Shown here piece after piece: positions 10,881 to 22,134 of a stretch of 64,000 nucleotides of DNA. The DNA lies in assembly GCA_006176705.1 (NCBI GenBank), contig QRFJ01000294.1:1-64000 (forward strand). The letters run 5' to 3'. A program made the position numbers and the translations under genes. Each line of letters begins with the position of its first letter. Position 1 is the stretch's first letter. Origin of the DNA: Cocos nucifera (taxonomy: Eukaryota > Streptophyta > Magnoliopsida > Arecales > Arecaceae). Under the pieces are notes generated by a model. It ran no database searches. It was not told where the DNA came from and saw only the letters and a list, made by a program, of their open reading frames with translations.

Positions 10881-12840
10881 TCTGATTCAGAATTGAATTT
10901 TCAGGGATCGAGTGAATAGATTCCTATTTGAAACAAAATTTGAAACATCAAAATACCTATGATGCATAGCAGATACTAAAATTTCTTGAATCAGATGCCT
11001 CGCAAGACCTAAAAGCACAAGCCCTCTACTTCGTGCACATGCTAGGCACCGTAGGGAAGAGGGATGAAGAATTTGGACATCACACCTTCTGAAAGGATTA
11101 AAGAAAGGTACAAGATCTGAAAGAACTCTTCTCTAGATCTTCCTTGAGATGTCCTCACACCAAGGAACAAAGACTAAGAGCTCTCCATGCCTAAAGAGAA
11201 GGAGGACAATCCTTCTTGCCACCCACCCTCTCTAACTTCTCTCTTTGTTGCACAAAACAAGAGCAATCACAATCTGTGGCTGTGGCATAGGGTTCCCTCC
11301 CTTATATAGTTGACACCCAAGGGTTTAGATCAAATCCAATTTGGTTAGGACTCCTAGCCCTAACCATGTTCAAATAGGAATACTTTATGGAGAAGTATTG
11401 GCGCCACTTAGTGGTGCCCTCTCTTCCTCCGCGCACACATATGAGGGGGGTGCACAAACCAAGGCCCCCTCCTTCTCTTGGTCGGCCACAAGGAGAGAGA
11501 GTTTTAGTTAATTGGATCTCTAACAATCTAATCCATTTTAGGCCCGATTCGAATCTAATTCGAATTATATTCAAACTAATTTTGAATAGACTGTTGACCC
11601 TAATCTAATTAGGGTTCAGGCCCAAGTCTTACTTGGATTTTCAATCTAATTAAATTCAATTAAATCAAGTTCAATTAATTCAAAACTTATTTGAAATAAT
11701 TATTACTTGAAATCATTTTCTCATGAATCCTTTGGATCAAAGATTCGATGATTACCGGAATTAAATCTGCACCTTATGTCTAGTGCTAGCTAGATATAGT
11801 CAACTATTTAATCCTATATGACCTCTAACTTAATTCTTAATTAAGCTAATCTATTTATTTAATTAAGTCGAGTACTTCTAATTTGAATAATTAGATTATA
11901 GATCAATTCTTTCTTACATTGCATGACTTAGTGCATGACTCCATAGGTTCGAATACTAAGCTGGTAGCATAGAAACTATTTTTTATACAAATTGAAGTTA
12001 TCATCTAGCAATGGTTCCTGATGTTTGGATATGTCGAATATTTGTATAGCAATATTCAAGAACCTTGGCATATAGTTACCACATGATTCATCCCTTTCAC
12101 CTTGAATACTCAGGACGACCTAGGGTTTGTTGTCAACCCTAAATGAGTCATCGACATTGTATTTCAACCTTTCAAATCTATCATATGGATTATCCTAGCT
12201 AAGGTTTTACTTAATTAAAATATAGTGATACATTATCTCCAATAATCCAGAGGGAATAATTTCATCTTGACTCATATATAAACTTCACAAGTACTTGACT
12301 ATATCCAGTAACCTTTCATCATTGCATTAGAAATACAAATAGTCTTATACCAAAGCATAGTGAGTTACTTGCAAGTTACCATGGTAATCTCAAGTCTGAG
12401 AGATACTTATGCCCATACCCATTGCGAGTTTATCTTTACAATAGAGTACTTAGCAGGTGAGTCACTGTTCGGTAATGATGTACTCTTACATCTCATCTAT
12501 ATGCCATACCAGTGTCTCCACACTTTTTGGTTAAGAGGACAGCTAATCCATATAGCACACAATGACCTATACTCGATAAACATCATCATTCTTATTAATG
12601 ACGTATCATTTGATCACGAACATGAGTTTAAGAACTACATGATAAATCCTTCTTTATCATATTTTAACTAGTTCTATAAGGACTTTCATTATAACATAGG
12701 AGTTCAATATAGAAGATATACAAACTTATGATGAAAAATACCAAATAACTTTCATTAATGAAAAATTCATACACTATTACGATAAAGAGCCCAATTATCT
12801 ACAACTTATACGATTGGCTTTAGGACATTATTTTCTAACA
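10880..12840 (-). repeat. 3' LTR of copia element A (~1.96 kb)
   Basis: The right end is exact: the plus strand reads TTTTCTAACA up to 12840, i.e. TGTTAGAAAA on the minus strand, beside the element's pol remnant. Bases ~12000-12830 resemble B's LTR (~23380-24270) and the LTRs of C and F read on the other strand, for example the TCTCCACACTTTTTGGTTAAGAGGACA-type block cut by differences. The left end is approximate, placed where coding-like sequence stops and an AGATCTGATT motif occurs. Confidence 0.65.
11299..11308 (-). promoter_or_regulatory. TATA box candidate in LTR of element A
   Basis: On the minus strand the sequence is TATATAAGGG, about 1.5 kb from the LTR start. A TATA-like motif at a comparable depth occurs in the LTRs of C and F. 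Confidence 0.4.
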
Positions 12841-14674
12841 ACTTTCACTTTGACTAAAACCAATGAGAATAGTATCGTATATCCATCTTCGACTTGTAGT
12901 CTTCAAACTCCTTGATCTTGAGGGCTTTAGTAATGGGTTAGCTAAGTTCTCCTTTTCATCGATTTTCTAAAGCTCGACGTCATCTCGATCCATGAGCTTT
13001 TAGATAAGATGGTAACGATGCAGAATATGCTTCATTTGCTGATGTGCCTTCAGTTATTTTGCTTGAGCTATGGCTCTAGTGCTATCACAGTAGAGCAGAA
13101 CTAAACCATTAAGAAAAGATGCCACTCCAAGCTTATTGATGAATTTTCTTAGTTACATAGCTTCTTTTGTAGCATCAAATGCCGCAATATATTCTACCTC
13201 ATAAACTAAATCAGCCACAATGTGCTGCTTGAAATTTTTTTAGTAGATCGCTCTATCATTTAGGATAAAGACGTATCCTAACACACTCCTGCTATCGTCA
13301 TGATCTAACTAAAAACTAGAATCAGTGTATCCCACAAGTTTCAAGTCAGTCCATAAATGAGCTATTGATCCTTAGTATTTGTCAAATACTTAAGGATGAT
13401 TTTTGCAACCTTCCAATGATTCTTACCTAAATCGGACTAGTATCTACTCACTACCCCTAGTGAGTATTCCACATCCAGTCTCGTACATATCATGGCATAT
13501 ATTATAGAATCCACTATTGAAGCATATACAATTCTACTCATATGCTCTCTCTTTTAAGAGATTGTCAGATAATTTTTTTTTGAGAGAGAAATTCCATGGC
13601 CTATTGGAAGATAGTGTTTCTTAGAATTCTCCATACCGAACCATTTTTGCATAATATGTATGTACGTAGATTGGGACAACCCAAGTAGCCTATTAGATCT
13701 ATCTCTATAGATCTTCATCCCTAGGATGTAGGATGCTTCTCCTAGATTCTTCATGAAGAATTGTGATGATAGCCATACTTTTATTCCTTGTAATGCAGGG
13801 ATGCCATTCTCGATTAAGAGAATATCATCTATATACAAAATAAGAAATATGACTACTAAACCATTCATCCATTTGTATCTACAAGGTTCTTCTCCATTCT
13901 TAATGAAGCCATACATTGTGATCATCTTATCAAAATGTATGTTCCTACTTTGAGATATCTACTTTAATCTATAAATGAATCTCTAAAGCTTACACACCTT
14001 AGACTCATCTATATATATGAATCCTTTAGGTTGCATCATATACACCTCTTCTTTCAACTCTCCATTCGAGAAAGCTAGTTTTACATCCATTTGTCAAATT
14101 TTATAGTCCAAATATATGGCTATTGCAAGCATGATTCGAATAGATTTAAGCATTACCATAGAAAAAAATATTTGATCATAGTCAATATCATAATATTGAC
14201 AATATCCCTTGGTAACCAAATGGGCTTTATAGGTCTTCACCTTTATGTTTGCACCTCTTTTCATTTTGGAGACACACTTACACTCTATGGATTTTTTCCC
14301 TTTAGGTGGATCAACCAATATCCATACATCATTGATCTTCATGGACTCTATTTTGAATTTCATGGCTTCAAGCCGTTTCTTAAAGTCAGACCTCTGCATT
14401 GCATTCATATAGATAATCAGATTCTCGTCATTCTCATCGAGCTTGATAGGATCTTCATCTTGGATCAAAAAATCATAGTATCTATCTGGCTGACATAGTA
14501 CTCTATCAGATTGCCTTAAGGATGCTAGTACATTAGCTTCAGGTTTGATCTAATCAAATCTAATTCAGATTCAGTTACTTGTATCGATTCTTCTATCTAT
14601 CAAACTTTATCAAGCTCGACCTTAGAGGCATTAGTTCCTTCACTAAGAAACTCTCTTTTCAAAAGATTGCCTTA
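12841..14674 (-). pseudogene. Copia pol remnant of A: reverse transcriptase and RNase H
   Basis: Reading leftwards from 14674: a linker and N-terminal RT segment (14468-14094, with VNDVWILVDPPKG-type sequence typical of copia RT), a palm-domain segment (13925-13554) that keeps the catalytic-site pattern YIDDIL, then RNase H (about 13400-12900), which is heavily decayed around the motif corresponding to EAEYIAAS (~13170). The pieces are separated by stops and frameshifts, so no active enzyme is possible. It was a polyprotein that copied element RNA into DNA. Confidence 0.8.
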
Positions 14675-16021
14675 TGTTGCACAGCTATGCAACCCAAGAG
14701 GAGGAGGGGGGTGAATTTGATTTCTTAAAAATCTAAACTTAACAATAGAATTGCAAGATGTGCTTTTAAAATTTTAAGTAAAATGAGGTGAGCTAGGTAA
14801 GTAAGATGCAAGATCTTAATTTAAAAGAAAAAAGTAAACACAATAGAGCAAGTAAAGAGGAAGAAGAGAGAACAACACAAACAAGATGATTTATAGTAGT
14901 TTGGTGCCAACTTTGCACCTACATCCACTCCTTAAGCTCCTGTTTGAAAATTTCAATCCACTAAATGTATTCAATTGAATACAACATTGGATGCTCCGAC
15001 CCTAGCTATCCTAATCTAGATACTTATTTTTTGGGTACAAGCCAACTCAAAATACTCCAATTTAAGATTTAGATCAATCTTCCCAAGCTTTGGAAACCTC
15101 TCAAAAACTTGAGCCCCAAAATAGAAAACATAGTTTAAAAAGATATACAAGTTTAGCACAACTAGCTCCTAAATGAGCATAATAAAGCTTTAAAAACTCT
15201 TTATACAAACTAGAGGAAGCTTTTAAGAATCTTCTCGAAGAGATTGAAGACTTGAATGCACGTTGGAGAAGTGGTTGAGCTTGAAATCAATGCTTCTCTT
15301 GCCTAGAGCTGAGTTTTCTTTGAGCTAAATATTCTCTTGATTTTCTTCTTATTTTTTTTTTTATTTTCTTTCTTTTTGAATACTTTTAAACCCTTATTCA
15401 ATGTTGAGAGATGAATAGTAATTGTTTGTGGCCATTGGAGATAATTTAGGAAGCATTAAATGCATCAAATGGGAGAAATAAAATAGTCGTTATAGGATTT
15501 TTTGTTGCAAGGGGTCCCTCTAGAAAAGGGTAACCCCATGGGACGTCCCTTTTGCTTCAGGCGATGAAAAACATGTTTCTATATTTTTGTGTAGAATCTT
15601 TAGGCGGTGCCCCATGGATCATCCCTTTTTTCTTGGGCCACCCTAGAGGTCGCCCCTTTTTGCATGCCAATTTCAATTATGGGTGTCGATCCTGCATGCC
15701 ATTGTGCCATGGAAAAAGAGTCGATTTAGAAATCATCCTCTTTTGTTCAAAACATAATATCTTTACTTTTAAGCTTCCAAACAATTTGAGAATGCCTCCA
15801 AATGAATTGACATAATCTTGAGAGTTCTTGAGGCTTCCAAAAAACCTTAATTTTTGCTCCAACTTAAGTAAATTTCAAATTTAACCATCTTTAACCAAAT
15901 TTTTATAATTACAAAATTTTTTAAAAATTCTGAAATGACTTTAAAAATATCTCTAAGAATAGAAATCATTAGTAACCCTCTCAATTATTTTGTACTCATC
16001 AAAATCAATCTTAGGGCAACA
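14675..16021 (-). repeat. 3' LTR of Sirevirus E (1347 bp)
   Basis: The plus-strand ends are TGTTGCACAG (14675) and GGGCAACA (16021), a six-base inverted terminus. The polypurine tract abuts the right end. The interior contains GC-rich blocks with GGGACGTCCC and related 'GGTGCCCCATGG' motifs (15500-15670) in an AT-rich background. No coding potential is seen; the frame at 15552-15815 is antisense. Confidence 0.85.
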
Positions 16022-16041
16022 ATCTCTCCCTTTTTGATGAT
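16022..16041 (-). other. Polypurine tract of Sirevirus E
   Basis: On the minus strand the sequence includes AAAAAGGGAGAGA immediately before the LTR start. This is the usual form in SIRE/Maximus elements. Confidence 0.8.
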
Positions 16042-17054
16042 GACAAAATAATTGAGTATAAGCAAAAAGTAAGATAAATTTGATATTGAAAAGAGAGATG
16101 CCATTTGCAATTAAAAAGGCTCAAAGATAATTATATGTAAGTGATAGTTCAAAGCATTTAATTTTGGGTATTGTTTTATGCATATTGCATTATTCATGAA
16201 AATTCAACAATCTGAACAAATAGTATTCAGAAGAGAAGAGATTTAGCAATTTGTATTGACTTTTAATACCATACCATGACTTTTCAGTATGAAACTTTTA
16301 ACAAATTGCTCAAACTTTATCATTAAGTATTTATAATTCAGCAATTTGATTATGAATTAAGAATTCAGTAATTTTACTATGAACTATAACAATTTGCTTT
16401 TAATTTGCCTTTTAATTTGCTTATACTATGCATATTTACTCCTTTTTGATATCATCAATTATGTAAATAGGAAAAGTCTCCCCCTCAATTAAATTCTCAT
16501 ATTTTGTTGCTGATTTTTTTTAAAAAAATAATTAATATATACGACATTTGTACACCAAATGATAAGCCATAAGTGTACAAGACATTCCATAAGCCAAATA
16601 ATTCATGAAAGCTAAGGTCAAATATACATCCTAAATGAAACAAGAGATATAAGAACAATATCATTTAGGCCATAGTCAAAATACAATATCCATCCAAAAT
16701 GTTTCAAGTCATAAGTCATAGGCCAATATACCAGAATCATGGTCAACCAAAAAGTACATCATACCATGACAACCAAACTACTACAAAGTACATAGGCCTT
16801 TAGTTACATTCTAAATACATAATACTAACAAGATCTAATAAAGTAGATGACTGGATGCACCAAAATCAGAATCGGAAGATGAATCAAAAATATGATGAGG
16901 AGTATCGGGATCAAGGCCACGGGCACGTCCTCGACCATGTCTGCCACGGCCACAAGTAGAAGTATCGGCATGATCAGAAGTACCGACACGAACAAAAGGG
17001 CAAAAGGGCCAGAAAGCCTGGAAAGAGATAGGTTAAGCTAGAAGGGCAAGTTTA
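16042..17054 (-). other. E: noncoding region upstream of 3' LTR with extra polypurine tract
   Basis: An AT-rich stretch with repeated AGCAATTTG / CAAATTGC words (16240-16430). A second polypurine tract reads AATTGAGGGGGAGAC on the minus strand at 16478-16492. I see no gene here. Sireviruses are known to carry several polypurine-tract copies upstream of the 3' LTR. Confidence 0.55.
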
Positions 17055-18537
17055 ATGGTGTCCAACTATCCTAGGGCTCTCGACATGGACTGCATAAGTG
17101 AATCAATCTATGTAGAGATAGTGTCACTAGAGCCTCTGATCTCACTCAAAAAATCAAACCCACTCTCCAAAGCACCAAGAAGTCTGGCATCCTTTGCAGG
17201 TAGATCTAAAATATTTGTGATGTCCTCTTGCAGCTTGGATGGCCTAGATATAATACCTACTTCTGCAGATCCAAAATCCTGCCTGTCAATCTCAACACAG
17301 ACTCCTTAAGCTCCTCAAGGCAAGCTGACTAAGCTGTAAGCAACTGAAAAACTGTAGAAACATGAGGAATCAAAGACTGATCAGATAAGGGGACAAAATG
17401 AGTACTCTCCCCCTGAGTAAAACTCATGGCACTCTTGCTAGCAATCTGCTTAGACAAAAGATTAGCAACCTACTGAAATATCATCCTGAACTGATCATCT
17501 ATAAGTCTGATAACTGTATCTCTGCTCTTAGATAGAGGTACAGGTGAAACTCTCCTCACAGACTTTGAAGGACTTATCTTGTGATCAGATACAAACTGGA
17601 TATCAGGTGATTCTCTATGATCATGAGGAGGTGAAGATGGTCCTTCCTCCTCAAGTCTATCCTCCTCCTCTGCAATAACTCCACCCCTGGTCCAATGATC
17701 ACCAACTCGGATATAACCCATATGTCAAAAAAAATTTGCATTATAGGTATCAGTATGGGCTAAATAGGTGGTAGCTTCCTCCTCAAATTCTACTCCAAGG
17801 CTTCTAAATATCCTAGTGAGTGCCATGCCATAAGGTAAAGGTGCTTTCAATCTAGTTATTGCCTCTCTCATGGCATCAATCATTAGGGCTGGCAAATTTA
17901 GAGGGACTTCACACACAATATGATGCATAATGCATAGATCCCTACCAGATACAAAATCAAATCTACCAGCTCTAGAAAAAAAAATGGTGCAGACAATGTG
18001 ATGAAGCACCCTTATTTCTATACTAAGATCCCTACTAGCATCCAATTTCTTAATTCCACTAACATTATCTTTTTGTAAAACTAATCTTAACCTATCTTCT
18101 TTGTTTAATAATCTGTCAGAAGTAGATCCTTCATATGGCAGATGAATGAGAAAGCCTAGTTGCTGAGCATCAAACTCTACTTCAATACCTTTAACTAGGG
18201 ATCTAACTCTTCCATCCGAAAACACAAAGTTTTGATAGAACTCTCAAACCAAATCAATAAAAATAGTTTCTTTCATTGTGTAGAGAGAACCCCAACCCAA
18301 AGATTTTATCTTTTCTCCAAAGAAAAACTCATTTTTCTTTAAAAATCAAAAATCAATATTTCTCCCAAGTGAAATCTTCCTACTGAAGAGGGATTTTTTG
18401 CTGAGAGTTACCAGAGAAGTAGAGGGTGCCGAAAGTGGTGCAGGATCTGGAACTGACGTAGCTCTCTTCTTTTTTTGTTCTTCTTTAAACCCGTGAGTGG
18501 ACTTTTGGTGTTGGGGGAGCTTCATCTGAGGTGCCAT
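17055..18537 (-). pseudogene. Extra (envelope-position) ORF of Sirevirus E, 'putative plant transposon protein' domain
   Basis: From the ATG at 18537 to 17470 a single frame is kept for about 355 codons, broken only by three stops (TGA at 18346-18348, ~18228 and 17725). The N-terminus is basic and Pro/Ser-rich. The middle holds FSDGRVRSLVKGIEVEFD and IRVLHHIVCTIFFSRAGRFD, a pattern I recognise from the Pfam 'putative plant transposon protein' domain. The tail is Asp/Glu/Ser-rich. Weak coding signal, with more stops and a Ser/Leu-rich part, continues to about 17055. A homologous frame lies at the same place in fragment D. Position downstream of pol is where SIRE-type elements carry their envelope-like ORF, but I see no clear signal peptide or membrane segment, so function is unknown. 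Confidence 0.7.
17405..17419 (-). other. Third polypurine-tract-like site in E
   Basis: On the minus strand the sequence is CTCAGGGGGAGAGTA, very like the tracts at 16478 and 16022. It lies at the 3' end of the extra ORF. Confidence 0.4.
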
Positions 18538-19140
18538 TTATCAAATAGCAGGGTAGGATAGCAACCCAAAGGTGGAAGGGAATGAAGACGTCGAAGGGTA
18601 CGAAGGATTCAAACGAGAATGTGGTTTTTGCCAAGAAGAATTTTAGTTTGGTTGAAAATTAGGACTTGCAGTAGGAGTAAAAATAGATGAGAAATGATCA
18701 AAATAGAAGAGGGATAAGATAGAGGATAGTCGGGAGATCGTTTTGGAGAAGGTTTGAAGTGATTTAGGAGTGATTTTTGATGGATTTTGGCATGAAGGAG
18801 TTCAGCAGGAGAGATGGAAAGAACGCCTATGTGAAAGAAAAAGAAAGGGTCGCTCTTCATGAAGAAGGGGAGATGAACATGATTTGTTTCACATAAGATA
18901 GAACAAAAAGACTAAAATGCCCAAGGGGCATTCCTTAAGTCGTCCCTTTTTGAAGGAGGTGACCCAGGGGGCGTCCCATCCAACTAAAAAAACTAGTTTA
19001 ACTTCTTTTGAACAAATTAATGATCAAAAGTGAGAATCAAGAGATTTTTTTCAAAGGAAAACAGTGGATTACTTTTCAAAGGATCATTGATAGGATGATT
19101 TTGAGAAAGATCACTTAAGATCTCTAAGATAGTGGATCCA
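18538..19140 (-). other. E: spacer between pol and the extra ORF
   Basis: I see no clear gene here. It contains a block with GACGCCCCCTGGGTCACC (minus strand, around 18950-18985), similar to words in E's own LTR (15500-15660). That may mark a promoter-like or splice region for the extra ORF. The open frame 18860-18609 has no recognisable domain. Confidence 0.4.
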
Positions 19141-22130
19141 AGATACCTAATTTCTTTCTAATTTCATAAAATTTATCTTCATTTAATGGTTTTGTAAAGA
19201 TGTCCGTCAATTATTTTTCAGAGCAAATAAAGTTAATCAATACATCATTATTTTGCACATGCTCTCTTATGAAATGATGTCTAATTTCGATGTATTTTGA
19301 CTTAAAATATTGAATTAAATTTTTAGTTAAATTAATGGCACTAGTGTTATCATATCTTATGGAAATGTTATTAAGTTTTACTCGAAAATCTTTGAGTTAT
19401 TGCTTAATCCACAAGATTTAAGTACAATAACTTTTGGCTACAATATACTCGGTCTCAACCATAGATAGTGCCATCAAATTTTATTTTTTACTAAACCAAG
19501 AGATTAAGTTTATACCAAGAAATTGGCACATTCCACTAGTGCTTTTTTTATCTAACTTACATCCTATAAAGTCTGTATTTGAGTAACCTATCAAATTTAT
19601 GAATGATTGTTTGGAAAACCATAAGCCTAAAGTTTAGTTTTATTTAAGTATTTCAAGATTCTTTTAATAGCATTTAAGTGAACACATACAAATACTCTTC
19701 AGCACATACAAACTCTGAACATAATATCAGGCCTACAAGCAGTAAGATATAGCAAGGATCCTATCATGCCTCTATAAAGTTTTAAATCAATATTCTTACC
19801 ATTTTCATCCTTATCAAACTTGCATGAAGGGTTCATAAATGTGCCAATGCTTTTAGAAGTCTCCATCCTAAATCTTTTTAATAATTCTCTTGTGTACTTG
19901 CTGTGGCAAATGAAGATTCCTTCATTAGACTATTTAATTTGAAGTCTGGAGAAGAAGGTGATCTCTCCCATCATGCTTATCTCGAAATCCTCCTGCATGA
20001 GTTTTGGCATAGAGTTTCATTAGCGGATCCAAAAATGATATCATCAATATATATTCGTATCACACGGATATCATCAACCTTTCTTTTTATGAAAAGAGTT
20101 GTATTTATTTTTTCTCTTGAAAAATTATTTTTTAGTAAAAAATTACTTAATCTTTCGTACCAAGCTCTAAGAGCTTGTTTTAAACCATTTAAAGCTTTAT
20201 TTAATTTGAAAATATGATTTTGAAAAGTATGATTTTCAAAATCAGAAGGCTATTTTACATATACTTTTTCTATAATAAAATCATTTAGAATAGCACTTTT
20301 TATATTTATTTGAAATAATTTGAAGTTTATAAAACATGCATAAGCAAGTAAGAGTCTTATAGCTTCTAATCTAGCAATGGATGTAAAAGTCTCATCAAAA
20401 TTAATTTTTTTTTATTGGTTATACCCTTTAGCTACTAATCCTACTTTGTTTCTTATGATATTTTTATTTTCATCTAATTTATTTCTAAACACCTATTTAG
20501 TTTCAATTATAGGATAATCTTTTGATCTTTCAATTAAGATCCATACAATATTTTTTTCAAATTGATTAAGTTCTTCTTGCATTGCATTTATTCAATTATG
20601 ATCTTTTTCAGTTTCATCAATAATTTTTGGTTCAAAATGAGAGACAAAGGCAAAATAATTATTTATATCTCTAAGTGAGGATCGAGTTCTTACCCCATGT
20701 GTAGGATCACCAATGATGAATTCTTTGAGATGATTGTGAACATACCTCTATTCTTTTGAAAGGTCATTTATACCTTTAGATTGTTCTGGTTGATCTTGTT
20801 ATTCCTCATCTTCATCCTCCTTTTTATCTTCAAGTTCTTTATCATTTTAGACTGATGATTTCTTTATAGTGAGCTCATTTATACCTTCAATAATTTGACC
20901 TGCATCATCAATACCATCTCTCTTTTTTGTTGGAAGATCATTAGTCTCATCAAAAAATAATATGTATTGATTTTTCTACAAATAAGATCCTTTTATTGAA
21001 TACTCTAAAGGCTTTACTAGAAGTAAAGTAACCAAGAAAAATTGCTTTATCTAATTTGGCATCGAATTTTCTTAACTTATCTTTACCATTATATAAAATA
21101 AAACATCGACAACCAAAAAATATAAATATGCAATATTGGATTTTCTTCCTTTCTAAAGTTCATAAGGTATTTTCTTTAAAATTGGTCTAATTAGAGCATG
21201 ATTTAAAATATAACATACCATGTTAATTACCTCCATCCAAAAATACTTTAGAAGGTGGCTTTCATATAGCATAGTATGAGTCATTTCTTCAAGTATCTTA
21301 TTCTTTTTCTCTACTATCCCATTTTGTTAGGATGTCCTAGGTGCAGAAAAATTATGATCAATATCCTTTTCATCATAAAACTTTTCAAAGTCATGATTTT
21401 TAAACTCAATGCCATGATCACTACATATTCTGAGAATTAGAAGACCTTTTTCATTTGAAATTTTTTGATAAAATTTGGTAAAACCTAAAAAGATTCATCT
21501 TTTGATGTCAAAAATAAAATTCATATAAATCGAGAGAATTATCAATAATCACAAAACCATATCTTTTCCATCAAAGCTTATTATTCTAGTGGATCCAAAT
21601 AAATCCATATGTAATAATTTCAATGGCCTAGAAGTTGAAATAATATTTTTACTTTTGAATGAAACTCTAGTTTATTTTTCTAATTGACATGTATCACATA
21701 TTTTATTCTTTTCAAAATTTAGTTTAGGTTGTCCAATAACTAAATCTTTTTTGATAAGTTTAGAAAGAGAGTGCATACTAATATGTGCAAGCCTACAATG
21801 CGAAAGCTAACTAGTCTCACTAATCTTGGCATTCATGGCTACTAGGCATTGCATGTTTTATAAAGATAAATCATTTAAATCTATCATGTAAACATTGCCA
21901 TGCCTATATCCAATAAATCTCATGCTATCATTATTGGGACTAGTTATAATGAACAAAGTAGATTCAAATATAACTTTAAAATACTTATCACATAATTAAC
22001 TAACATTTAAAAGATTATACTTGAGACCATCTACTAGCAAAATATTTTCAATAAATATGAAGGGAGTGATACCAATATTACCTACTCTAATGATCTTCCT
22101 GCAGGGAACGCACAGGATTTCTAGCTCTAC
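19141..22130 (-). pseudogene. Sirevirus E pol remnant: protease end, integrase, RT, RNase H
   Basis: Reading leftwards: the end of the protease/pre-integrase region with ENILLVDGLKYNLLNVS (22050-21996), a decayed HHCC zinc-binding region around SHCRLAHI (~21800), integrase (about 21700-20950), RT (about 20700-19850) with the motif YIDDIIFGS near 20050, and RNase H (about 19800-19150) with a recognisable ETEYIVA segment near 19440-19470. Stops and frameshifts are frequent throughout. The adjacent plus-strand open frame 19903-20217 is antisense. No gag is present because the element is cut near 22130. Confidence 0.8.
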
Positions 22131-22134
22131 TTTT

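Larger units (their letters stand above)
10880..14674 (-). mobile_element. Copia element A, 3' part
   Basis: This is a minus-strand Ty1/copia element with its 3' LTR and the C-terminal half of pol. It is cut off at 14674 by the LTR of Sirevirus element E. B's homologous sequence continues past this point (CTTAAGACTGAC at ~39490), and A breaks after GCCTTA, so A was interrupted inside the linker between integrase and reverse transcriptase. The remaining gag, protease and integrase are not in the window. Confidence 0.75.
14675..22130 (-). mobile_element. Sirevirus-type copia element E, 5' part missing
   Basis: A minus-strand Ty1/copia element of the SIRE/Maximus type. It has an LTR with TGTTGC/GCAACA ends, an AAAAAGGGAGAGA polypurine tract, a long region with an extra ORF between pol and the 3' LTR, and pol in the order PR-IN-RT-RH. 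It interrupts element A, and the five bases left of it (14670-14674) are CCTTA. The expected second CCTTA on the other side is not in the window because the element breaks off in its protease/pre-integrase region near 22130, where B's LTR begins. Confidence 0.8.

Noticed and set aside
12360..12671. 103-codon plus-strand frame
   Set aside because: It lies inside the LTR of A, in a block shared by the other copia LTRs, without frame conservation.
14091..14498. 135-codon plus-strand frame
   Set aside because: It is antisense to copia RT; the same is true of 58527-58880 and 13753-13953, which mirror RT in other copies.
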